A DNA stretch of 29,179 nucleotides from the NCBI GenBank assembly GCA_016800925.1, contig JABCPU010000715.1, positions 1-29,179 of the forward strand, given 5' to 3'. The position numbers were made by a program, and so were the translations under genes. Below, piece after piece: positions 9,429-19,265 of this stretch. Source of the stretch: Suillus spraguei (taxonomy: Eukaryota; Basidiomycota; Agaricomycetes; Boletales; Suillaceae). How positions within the stretch are numbered: the stretch's first letter is position 1; every line of letters begins with the position of its first letter. The notes beneath the pieces are model-generated. The model worked only from the letters and a program-made list of their open reading frames with translations. It did not search any database and was not told the origin of the DNA.

Positions 9429-10879
9429 TTTTTTTTTTTTTTTTTTTTGAATCCTTGTTTTGTGTCCGTTGGGGCGGAGCCCTATGATAGACATTACATG
9501 CGGTATTTACTCTAATTGATGCATATGTGCGTGTCCGTGGATGTTGGGTCGTGTTCAATGGTCCTGGCCGAGGCGCGGACGTTAACACCAGCTTAAGGTG
9601 AAAGGGGGGGTTGTTACAGGGATTGGGGTGCGTCTAGCTGTTTTTGTCGTTCTTGTCCTTTGGTGGTGATACGTCTCCGAAGGTTGGCTCGAATCTTTTC
9701 GTTTTGGCTATGAATGTGAACAGTGACTTTAGACATTCAGCGTCATTGAGAATGTGCTTCACATGGTGCGCTCTCGTTCCTAGTTCTTGTCTGAGTATGT
9801 TGCGTTGTCTGGTGTATGCTGGGCAGGTGAGAAGGAAGTGATGGACTGACTCGTTTCCTTCGTTGCATTGTTGGCATGTTGCTGTTTCTGACTTCGCTAT
9901 ACGGTGTAGGTGTTTGTTGAGAGGAATGTGTCCTGTTCTGAGCTGGAAGAGAAGCGAGCTGTGACGACGCGGGAATTGATCAATGAGTCCTGCGAAGTGT
10001 TTCGACGGAGCGGTTGGGTCTATGGTCTGTAAGGCAGCGAAACGGGGGGAAAGGTGCATGACCTTTGCTGCTTCTTCCTTGATTCGCTCTCGAAACTGCT
10101 GGAGTGTGGACGATTTGCTGATTGGTAGCGTGATGGGATCCTTCGCTGCCGTCCTTAGAGACTTTGGGAGAAGTCTCCCCTCCGAGACGTCTTTCCTTGC
10201 TGCCCTTTTTGCCCTCTCATCTGCCTTCTCGTTCCCCGGTATTCCTACATGGCCTGGCGTCCATCTCACCACCAGCCTTTTGCCATTGTTGTCTGGGATG
10301 ATTTCACGGAGACTGTCGTGAAAGGTGTCCATTAGGTGATGTCCGGGTTGCGAATTGAATGCTTTCGTTGCGCGAATTGCCGCCTGGTTGTCCACCCCCA
10401 GTGCCATTGATTCTCCCCCTCCTGCTCTTCTAATCAGCTCCACCGCTAGAATCATCCCCACTAGCTCTCCCTCATATACCGTGTGCTCGCTATCCTTCCC
10501 CAGATAAAACCTTAGTTCGTCTTTTACCTCTCCGTCTCGCATGAGAATGGCCGCTGCCCCTACTCCTCCATCTATGGCCGAACCGTCTGAGTATACTCGG
10601 ATCTCTTCCCTCGCCAGCTCATCTTCGTCGGCTGCTTCCTTCTTCTTCCTCGCTATCTGTAATTCGACGTCCGGCTTCCACTTTGGATTGTGGCGGATTG
10701 GGTGGATCTTCTCCATTCGAGCTGGGTTGACCTTGAATTCGTACATTAGCTTGTGAAGCGGGGATGGGTGGCGCTTTGGTTTGGCAAAGTTGCGTGCATT
10801 CCCGTAGTTGTAGGCCATCTTGATGTCTCTGGCTAGCGGGTGAGAGTCTGGGAGTGAGGTCATTCTGAGGGTCGATTTG
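9429..10879 (-). mobile_element. 5'-truncated non-LTR (LINE) retrotransposon
   Basis: The inserted segment lies between two copies of a 14-bp target-site duplication (9,415-9,428 and 10,880-10,893). On the minus strand it runs from an open ORF2 fragment through a 3' UTR of about 185 bp to a poly(A) tail, which appears as 22 T at 9,427-9,448. The reading frame is open right up to the upstream junction, the hallmark of 5' truncation during target-primed reverse transcription. The element is antisense to the host gene and sits in its intron 12. The clean duplication and intact reading frame indicate a recent insertion. The RNase H domain plus C-terminal CCHC motif suggests a Tad1/I-related fungal clade, but the clade is an inference because the reverse transcriptase is absent. 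Confidence 0.95.
9634..10863 (-). CDS. LINE ORF2 C-terminal part: RNase H domain and zinc-knuckle
   Basis: A 409-codon open frame is counted from the first Met, but the frame stays open to the insertion junction at 10,879, so the Met is probably internal. The ribonuclease H domain spans about residues 87-235. Its catalytic positions are visible in YSDGSAIDGG (Asp), VYEGELVGM (Glu), LGVDNQAAI (Asp) and VRWTPGHVGIPGNEKADERA (His and final Asp). In the full element this enzyme removes RNA from the RNA:DNA hybrid. Near the C-terminus CQQC-x8-H-x4-C forms a putative zinc-knuckle, followed by an acidic/lysine-rich tail. Endonuclease and reverse transcriptase domains are lost, so it cannot transpose by itself. 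It is not a host RNase H gene. Confidence 0.92.
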   Translation of the reverse strand: MTSLPDSHPLARDIKMAYNYGNARNFAKPKRHPSPLHKLMYEFKVNPARMEKIHPIRHNPKWKPDVELQIARKKKEAADEDELAREEIRVYSDGSAIDGGVGAAAILMRDGEVKDELRFYLGKDSEHTVYEGELVGMILAVELIRRAGGGESMALGVDNQAAIRATKAFNSQPGHHLMDTFHDSLREIIPDNNGKRLVVRWTPGHVGIPGNEKADERAKRAARKDVSEGRLLPKSLRTAAKDPITLPISKSSTLQQFRERIKEEAAKVMHLSPRFAALQTIDPTAPSKHFAGLIDQFPRRHSSLLFQLRTGHIPLNKHLHRIAKSETATCQQCNEGNESVHHFLLTCPAYTRQRNILRQELGTRAHHVKHILNDAECLKSLFTFIAKTKRFEPTFGDVSPPKDKNDKNS

Positions 10880-10893
10880 AGTTGGTAAGCCTT
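10880..10893 (+). repeat. Right target-site duplication of the LINE
   Basis: This is the exact second copy of AGTTGGTAAGCCTT. Beyond it the sequence continues as intron 12 of copy C, collinear with copy D from 14,094 onward, so removing the element plus one duplication restores the pre-insertion site. It supplies a second potential 5' splice site at 10,885. Confidence 0.9.
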
Positions 10894-12584
10894 AATTGAT
10901 GAATAAAAGACTTAATTGTATTGGGCTCATGGACCAACTCCAGAGGAGGTTATTTTGTCTGGCACACACCAGTGCACTTCTGAGCTCGAGGGAAATGATA
11001 CACGTCTGTGTCCGATATATTTGATGCTCGCCACTATATGGGAGATCCTCGCACTGTGTCTCGCAAGTCGGATTGCTGTGAAACACTTCCGTGATCTGCG
11101 ACGACTTGGACCTGGAACGGGAAGTATTATCGGAGATTGTTTCACAGTCTGAATGAAATCTCACGTTCTTTACTTTGCGTGGTGAGCTCGTGATCACAAG
11201 CCGAATGGAATCATCTTGTCCCGCTGAAATTTTGCACATGCTAGTTTTGCTACTGTTTCTTGCTTTTTTGTCGGCGGTTTTTTGTCTCCGATGGTCTCAA
11301 CAGTATGCCGATCTCTCATTGACCTCTACGTGCGAGCATGGTTCATTATTTTCACAGGTCCCGATGTCCTTGGGAGGTCAGATTTATACTGGCATTTTTC
11401 AGTATTTTTTGCTTGTGCAATATTTTGTGCTAGGACCACGCCTGATCCTCAGTGTTCGGGAATATCACGCTGAGCTCGTGGCCAACTCTGATGCAGCAAC
11501 TGGGATGGCTTCAATCGCCTTCCAGGAGGGCGTGCATGTGGTAACCAGTAGCAAGGGAAAACATGTCTGGAACTCTACGGGAGGCAACAGAATATGACTT
11601 TGTATGTTTCGTTGTGGTATTTATATGATTTAGTGTTTCGAAGAGGTATATATACGTGTAGCGTCGAGTTACGTATCTGATCAAGCTTGAGGTTGTTTGG
11701 ATTGAAAGCTTTGCCAAATAAACAGCGAGCCCTCGAGCCTTAACAATTTCAAATGTAATTGAGAATTGAGATTCCAAGACTGATCGTGGTCCTTGTCAGT
11801 ACTATCCTGGTCTCCCTCGCTAGCTCATCCTCTCCCACGTGGGATCGCGACCATGTTGTTTGTACCGGATACGGAGGACGCTCGTGCATACGTGGCCTAA
11901 TAATGTGAGGTCTGGGATGAAGCCGAGGAGCTCGAGGAGGTACATGGCTTGGTTTTGAATTTTTAGGGACATATTGAGGATGCAGTTGAAGAGCAACGAA
12001 TTGCCAGGCTGAAGCACAGTTTCCCAAGGTAAGTACATCGAGTGTTTATGGAGTCGCGGTATGATTTATTATCGTAATCAATATCACTTATATATACATG
12101 GCGTTTTGGGCATACACCTTTCCTTCCAGCAGATCTTATCCCGATCATCTTACACGCTCCTCACTGCTTTGTACTTCGCCGCAAACTCACTTCCCACATA
12201 CAGTATATATCTGTATTTGCCCCTCCAGAGCACTGAGCGTTTATCTGCAAAGAGTTGGAGGAGTTTCAGGGCGTTGGTTTAGTTCTGGGTGCGTCAATAG
12301 TTCTAACGTGTCGATGTAGCTGACTCATGAGATATCGGCGCTTATATTGCATATACACATATACTGTGTTCATTCCCCGTCCCTGCCCTACAAGAAGTCA
12401 AGTTAATAATTATGTACATGGGCGAACGTATTGACTGCGAACAGTCACAATAGCCGTACATGCATGCGGCATGACGATAAAACTGCTGCGCACTGTAGTT
12501 GTGCTACAAGTCTGGCACCCATCCTACTACTAGTAGCAATATCCAAAGCGCCAAGACATTGTCCTCGTGACGAAAGCAACTCAG

Positions 12585-12664
12585 TGGGTTTTACCAATCT
12601 ATTTTCATCAGAGGCGCTTCACTATGGGTTTTACCAATCTATTTTCATCAGAGGCGCTTCACTA
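12585..12664 (+). repeat. Exact 40-bp tandem duplication
   Basis: The 40-bp unit beginning TGGGTTTTACCAATC occurs twice in immediate succession (12,585-12,624 and 12,625-12,664) without a mismatch. The homologous A-B spacer has a single, slightly different copy near 2,450-2,490. The duplication is therefore recent and specific to this spacer. Confidence 0.9.
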
Positions 12665-12960
12665 TACGTTTCTCCTTGTGATATGGTGACCCGGATGACT
12701 TAAACAAAGAGGGAGATACGCATAAGGCGTTATTGCGATTGACTTGACGGTAGGCTTCGTTACGAGTCACACCTACTATTAAGCCTGTGTTGGACGGATG
12801 AACATTACTGATGGAACTATTGAATCACGCACACCCAACTCACATACTTTTATTTGATCGAGGACCCCTGGATTTATTCCACCTTCCTATTTGACATCAT
12901 GCGACAATACTCAGTTTGGTCAATCAATGCAAGAACAGATCCGTTGCAATGGTCATTGAG

Positions 12961-12969
12961 ACATAAAAG
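12961..12969 (+). promoter_or_regulatory. TATA-like element of copy D
   Basis: ACATAAAAG lies about 86-94 bp before the start codon of copy D. The same string sits at 2,792-2,800 before copy B and 8,293-8,301 before copy C. It is followed in all three by a conserved segment containing TTTCTAGCACGACCGCCCCC. Conservation among otherwise decaying copies and the spacing suggest a core promoter. The transcription start was not determined. Confidence 0.5.
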
Positions 12970-13054
12970 CCCTGGGTAGTGGAATTTCTAGCACGACCGC
13001 CCCCTTCACACGTTCACCAAGTTCGCTGCTCACTTACACCCACCCTAGAACAAT

Positions 13055-14774
13055 ATGACCGTAGTCTCAAACGATCCCATTTGGTGGCATGCCATCTATA
13101 CTAATCGTGCTAGCAGCTGCTTTATAGGTTCGTGGAATGCCAGGGCGATGACAGTGATGTCTCTATCTTAACCTTAACGGTTTCACAGTTGCTGCCTCTG
13201 TTGGAGTGATCTATGATTCGGGTGAGTTGCCTTCAATAATCACTTATCCAAGTTTCTCATAGTATTTCCAGCATTGACATTCGCACGAGAGGTACGCTGA
13301 TCCCATCGGAGTAGCCATCTCACTAAAAATGCTTTTATAGATTGAATTAGTTTGGGTGAGCAGACTCCAATTTCAAAAGAACGACATAATCAATTCGTTG
13401 CAGAGGCAGCGCTGGTCATTGATGACTGTTCTGTACCTCAGTGTAAGTAAGAACCTCATGTTATAAGTGTGATTGACAAGTCTTGCTCATTTAAAATTAC
13501 AGTTGCGCTATATCGGAATAGTATACGCTGTGTATGTGTGGAAGACCAAACCATTGGTATTGTGCTAATCAGCCATCTGTTAAATCAGCATTAGTATTCT
13601 GGGTATGTCTCCCCATACGCCCTGTTTATTTCTTCTGATTGACGGTATGTAGTAAATCTTCCGACATTTCCGATGACAGATACAGTGAGTATTCTGCACT
13701 AATGCATGACATTCACCCGCTTAAACAACTATACTCTCCCATAGGGGTGAGTGATATTCTTGACCTACTCACTAGTTCAATTTAATGACTGCCACAGTTG
13801 TGAGTGTCTTTGCAGTGTGGTCTTCCGAGGACCATCGTTAACTGGACTATTCAGGTTACATTATGATCTTTGCGCAAAGCTGGATCGATGTGGTCGTACT
13901 TGCAACGCTTCATGGTGAGCTACGCATTTGATGATATTGTCTTGACTGAAATATCATGTAAGTCATCGTGATCGTCCGGCTACACGCTATGTATCAGCGG
14001 TCTAGAAAGATGCTGATATTTCTCGTCATCATCTTCCTGGTTGTCAACATCTTTGGGGCGACATGCATGGCCTCAACGTTGAAGCATGTTTCAGTTGGTA
14101 AGCCTTAATTGATGAATAAAAGACTTAATTGTATTAGGCTCATGGACCAACTCCAGAGGAGGTTATTTTGTCTGGCACATACCAGTGCACTTCTGAGCTC
14201 GAAGTAAATGATATACTTCCGGGTGCCATATATATGATACTCGTCATTATATGGGAGATCCTCGCACTGTGTCTCGCAGGTTGGATTGCTGTGAAACACT
14301 TCCGTGATCTGCCACGATTCGGACATTCAAAAGGAAGTATTATCGGAGATTGTTTCAGAGTCTTAATGACATCTCACGTTGTTTACTTTGCGAGGTGAGC
14401 TCATGATCACAAGGCGAATGACAGCATCTTTTCCCGCTGAAGTTTCGCACACGCTAGCTTTCTTGCTGTTTCTTGCTTCTATGTCGGCGCTTTTTTGTCT
14501 CCGACGATCTCAGCAGTATGCGGATCTCTCATTAACCTCTACGTGCGAGCATCGTTCATTATTTTCACAGGTCCCTATTTCCTTGGGAGGTCAGATTTAT
14601 ACTGGCGTTTTTCATATTTTTTTACTTGTGCAATTTTTTGTGCTGGGACCACGCCTGATCCTTAGTGTTCGGGAAAATCACGCTAATGGCGTGGCCAACT
14701 TTGATGCAGCAACTGGGATGACTTCAATCATGTTCCAGGAGCGCGTGCATGTAACAACCAGTAGTAGTGTGTAG
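13055..14774 (+). CDS. DUF6533 multi-pass membrane protein, intact copy D (15 exons, 317 aa)
   Basis: Proposed exons: 13,055-13,127; 13,189-13,221; 13,272-13,291; 13,341-13,355; 13,404-13,442; 13,503-13,531; 13,589-13,602; 13,653-13,684; 13,745-13,746; 13,798-13,799; 13,855-13,914; 13,963-14,097; 14,157-14,394; 14,458-14,515; 14,571-14,774. They total 954 nt and close in frame. The protein starts MTVVSNDPIWWHAI. The DUF6533 domain occupies about residues 25-75 (VAASVGVIYDSALTF, RQRWSLMTVLYLS, LRYIGIVYAV). Later hydrophobic segments include FAQSWIDVVVLATLHV, MLIFLVIIFLVVNIFG, IIWEILALCLAGWIAV and FHIFLLVQFFVLGPRLILSV, followed by a short cytosolic-type tail. This family is abundant in Agaricomycetes, with seven-helix-like topology and unknown function. 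It is the only copy in the window without lesions. The two 2-nt exons are inferred and decide the frame. Confidence 0.83.
13745..13746 (+). other. 2-nt micro-exon GG of copy D
   Basis: The two bases lie between an acceptor (CTCCCATAG) and a donor (GTGAGTG). The preceding intron is 60 nt and the following one 51 nt. With the next micro-exon it completes codons GGT and TGT, giving T-D-T-G-C-Y-I-M, which fits what I remember of the family at this position. The arrangement is conserved in B (3,574-3,575) and C (9,084-9,085). Confidence 0.65.
13798..13799 (+). other. 2-nt micro-exon TT of copy D
   Basis: The two bases are flanked by acceptor GCCACAG and donor GTGAGTG. The next intron is 55 nt, with a branch-point-like GTTAAC and acceptor TATTCAG. 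In copy C the donor reads GTAAGTG, a change that keeps a good donor. Without both micro-exons the frame between exons 8 and 11 fails. Confidence 0.65.
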
Positions 14775-15538
14775 CAAGGGAAGACATGTGTAGTAAGCTG
14801 GGCTTATTCATCGCGCGTTGTTTGCGATTATTTTGCTCGACTCCTATTTCATGTATAGATTATGTAATCGTTTCTTACCTTCATTTCAATCCCATACGCT
14901 TCTACTTGTTTACTCTCGTCTGATCTCGAACTTAGTGTTTCTACCCTTGGGTAGTTTCCAACATGTCAGGTACTCTACGGGAGACATAACTTTGTATATT
15001 TCGTTGTGGTATCTATATGATTTGGTGTCTCGAAGTGGCATATATATACCAGTAGTTCGAACTTCGCGGTACAGTGGCAATGTAATATCGCCCAGTTACA
15101 ATCTACCTGGTAAGAAATGTACCTGTCTCCATCACGAAGGTCTGCGAGTATCCTCAGATATTCACATTGCACTGATCGGGTCTTTGCCATTCTAAAATAA
15201 TACCTCTTTCCCCCACGTATGCGCTCAAATGATTGTGTGTCCAGCACCCTCTATAAATCCGTGATATCTAAATCGCTCCCCTGTACAGATAAAGGTTTCA
15301 AACCATTGGCCAGAGTCTATATCAAACTCATCATGAGCACGAACCGGTGTTGATGTCTGGGAGTTATTGGCAGCCGCAGTGATAAGCATGAGCAGAAAAT
15401 ACGAAGGAAGCACACTTTTCAGTTAAATAGAGGACAGGACAGAGAGTGAGGTGACGACGTGGGTGTGGATAGGAGGTTTCAAAAGAGTCGCGTACAGATC
15501 GTGTATGGAAATGCGAATTAATAATCGACAGAGAGAAG
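14775..15538. other. Intergenic region after copy D and RPT2 3' flank
   Basis: From about 14,958 to 15,110 the sequence matches the downstream flanks of copies A (about 630-754), B (about 4,610-4,770) and C (about 11,565-11,660). About 165 bp just after the stop of D (about 14,790-14,955) has no counterpart in the other copies, so it is a local insertion. The rest, up to the RPT2 stop, shows no gene. The array homology ends here, which marks the right border of the duplicated region. Confidence 0.6.
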
Positions 15539-17145
<1,607 letters not shown>

Positions 17146-17354
17146 GTTTACTGAAGTACGATAGGTGGTCGGGTACGTAGTATGTTACATTGAGAACTGC
17201 TCGACGCGTCAGTCTATCCAAAACGGGCGTGGAGAATTAATTCCTTATTTGGATGTTGTGCCAGCACTTGCGCTTAAAGTGTCATAACATAAAACATATT
17301 CATACCACTACTGCCCAGTGCCCATATAGGTTACAGTTGCAACGTAAACTGACC
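17146..17354. promoter_or_regulatory. Divergent promoter region, RPT2 / YIPF6-like
   Basis: Only 209 bp separate the start codons of RPT2 (minus) and the Yip1-family gene (+), so the two must share a bidirectional promoter region. I see no clear TATA box and no obvious proteasome-associated control element, but I cannot score motifs reliably by eye. Confidence 0.6.
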
Positions 17355-18676
17355 ATGAGCAACCCACCCTTGACTTCTACTTCGCGATTCATAGAAGCAG
17401 GTGAGTTTCATATTCGTACGACGTTCATAGTCATTCAAACAAGAGGTCGTACAGACGACGACGATGACGACGACCTAGACGAGCAAGACATCCCCGGGTT
17501 CTCAGTACCGTCACCGGCCATAGACAAGGGTAAATCAAGGGAACCAGAGCAGTTAGCCAAGCCGCCCTCGGCAGCTCCCGCTTCGAATCAGAACGTGTCT
17601 GGCAACATTGGCTCCAATAGCTCGTCTAGCCGTTCCAACAGGCAAACTGTCGGTGGCATTCGAGTCGAGACTCGGTAAACCCCGCATATTATATTTGCAT
17701 CCAACCGTGTGCAAACATTTTTTAAGGTATTCTGGAGCGGATACTCTTGATGAGCCTGTCACCACTACTATCGTCAGTGCAGCCATCTTTACTCTGTCGT
17801 ACGAGCTAACCCCAGGTCCAGGCACGCGACTTGCTTTCGATATACTCGAAGTTGGTGCATGTGCTCTACCCTCGCAAATCCAGTGGACGCGAAGTTCTCA
17901 GGTTTGTTATGTGTGGCACTCCAGTCGGGCCACTTGGTTGATATCGTCTTTGCAGAGACTGGGATCTTTGGGGTCCGTTGTTGCTTTGTCTATGCCTAGG
18001 TATCATATTGAGCGTGAATGTACGTCCTTTATTTGTTGTACGTACATGGGGCTACATGTTGTTTACGCCGACCACAGGCACCATCCAACCAATCGTTAGG
18101 GGTATTCACTTCTGTGGTTGTGATTGTGTCCGTTGGCTCCCTTGTCGTGACTGTTCAGGCTAAGGTGGGATGTGTTCAGCGCCGCTTATGCAATAACACT
18201 AACTTTACCTCTCAAACTCAAATGGTCCTAGCTTCTCGGCGGCAGAGTGTAAGCAACGCATTTCGGCTTTCCTTGTCTCATTTCCAGCCACGACACTTAC
18301 GCTTTGATGACTAGGTCCTTCTTTCAAGGACTCTGTGCACTTGGCTATTGCATAGCGCCATTAAATATTGCCGCATTTATTTCATGCTTCGTGCGTATTA
18401 TCTGGGTGCGTGCGCCAGTGGCCCTGGCTGCCTGGGTTTGGTGCATATGGGGTATGCTCGGTTCACTTCAACTCATCCAATCACTGACTCTGAATTTTGG
18501 CTCCAGCATCCGTAAACTTCTTGGACGGTACGAAAATTGAACCACAGCGCATCTTGCTTGCTGTATACCCACTCCTGTAAGTCATGCCTGAAGTCTATTG
18601 AGCTACGAGAATAATGGTATTCTCGTATTGTAGACTTTTCTACTTTGTCCTGGCGTGGATGATACTTATTCAATGA
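17355..18676 (+). CDS. Yip1-domain Golgi/ER membrane protein, YIPF6-like
   Basis: Ten exons close in frame (825 nt, 274 aa): 17,355-17,400; 17,446-17,674; 17,727-17,772; 17,816-17,901; 17,956-18,019; 18,078-18,164; 18,232-18,248; 18,315-18,451; 18,507-18,576; 18,634-18,676. The cytosolic N-terminus has an Asp tract (GRTDDDDDDDLDEQD) and a Ser/Pro-rich linker. The Yip1 domain then shows TLDEPVTTTI, VHVLYPRKSS, the family hallmark DWDLWGPLLLCLCLG, and five hydrophobic segments including GVFTSVVVIVSVGSLVV and FFQGLCALGYCIAPLN. Yip1-family proteins bind Rab GTPases and act in ER-Golgi vesicle traffic. DWDLWGPL places it nearest YIPF6/Yip4-type members. One exon is only 17 nt. The first intron acceptor was chosen as 17,445 to keep a 45-nt intron. 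Confidence 0.92.
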
Positions 18677-19265
18677 TTCCAAGAGATGCTTCTGTGGTGG
18701 CATCCTTGTACCAAATTTCTTGGCTCAATGACATGATACTTACTACATAGCATGCGCCCCGATGTAATAGGAGCGAATACACACCAACTTTGCAAGGGAA
18801 TGATAGGCGAAGTTTGAAAGAATAGGACATGACGTGAACGATGACATGGTGCATCGCCTACTCGACATTCTTCCAAAGCTGACTCGCCCAACACACATAC
18901 CAGAATATTTCTGTTCCCATGTAACTTAGTTAAGCCTGTCGTCCGCTTTAACTTTTACGCCCCAAGGCAGTGATACTGAAAGCTTGTGTTTCAGGATCGC
19001 GGATAGTACTTATGTAGATTATGGGAACTCTATGTGGTAAGCAAGCATGTTTACACTTGAAGCAGAAAATTCACCCGACTTGCAGGACAGGACATGCAAG
19101 GCCACCTGACCTCCTGTTTCACAAATAGCAAGGTCAAGAACACAATGCGTACAGCACGAACTTTTATATGCGTGACATTACGGACTGTCAATAGACTAGG
19201 ATACTGCACGTTTGAGACTTTGCCTGACGAGTCATCACATACCATCATGCCTTGATCGGTATTAT
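18677..19265. other. Intergenic region with an F-box gene tail remnant
   Basis: No gene is visible. The segment 18,941-19,000 is a near-identical copy of 21,842-21,900, which lies just downstream of the truncated F-box copy. Similarity may start slightly earlier, near 18,913. This is the 3' flank of a third F-box gene copy whose body has been lost, so the locus was once a tandem of at least three units. Confidence 0.55.

Larger units (their letters stand above)
8391..11597 (+). pseudogene. DUF6533 membrane protein copy C, interrupted by a LINE
   Basis: The exon order follows copy D, including exons VELIW, KQRWSLMTVLYPS, LRYIGMVYAV, micro-exons GG (9,084-9,085) and TT (9,136-9,137), and the AMYRRSRKMLIFLVIIF exon. 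Several lesions make it non-functional. A TAG replaces the second Trp of the exon 1 WW pair (near 8,421), and TGA replaces a Leu codon in exon 13 (near 11,150). An 18-bp in-frame deletion removes LVVNIF in exon 12. A 10-bp deletion removes the normal stop, so the frame runs on to TGA at 11,597. A LINE occupies intron 12 (9,429-10,879). The last exon, VPMSLGGQIYTGIF onward, is otherwise well preserved. Confidence 0.8.
11655..13054 (+). repeat. Array spacer unit between DUF6533 copies C and D
   Basis: This is a direct repeat of the A-B spacer at 1,527-2,877. It contains a segment also found before copy C, a local 40-bp tandem duplication at 12,585-12,664, and the promoter of copy D. Short open frames on both strands (for example minus 11,749-12,027) shift frame between copies, so I assign no gene. 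Confidence 0.75.

Noticed and set aside
9226..9588. A minus-strand protein ending in the RRYIACSR region
   Set aside because: It is the antisense of DUF6533 exon 12 joined to the poly(A)/LINE 3' UTR.
9634..10863. A host ribonuclease H gene
   Set aside because: The flanking 14-bp duplication, poly(A) tail, 3' UTR and zinc-knuckle show it is the 3' part of a LINE.
11749..12038. Conserved short minus-strand genes in the array spacers
   Set aside because: The three spacer copies are similar in DNA, but the frames shift and acquire stops, so similarity comes from duplication rather than protein constraint.
17401..17430. A 30-nt first intron in the Yip1-family gene
   Set aside because: It keeps the frame but is shorter than any other intron here. 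The acceptor at 17,445 gives 45 nt and also keeps the frame.
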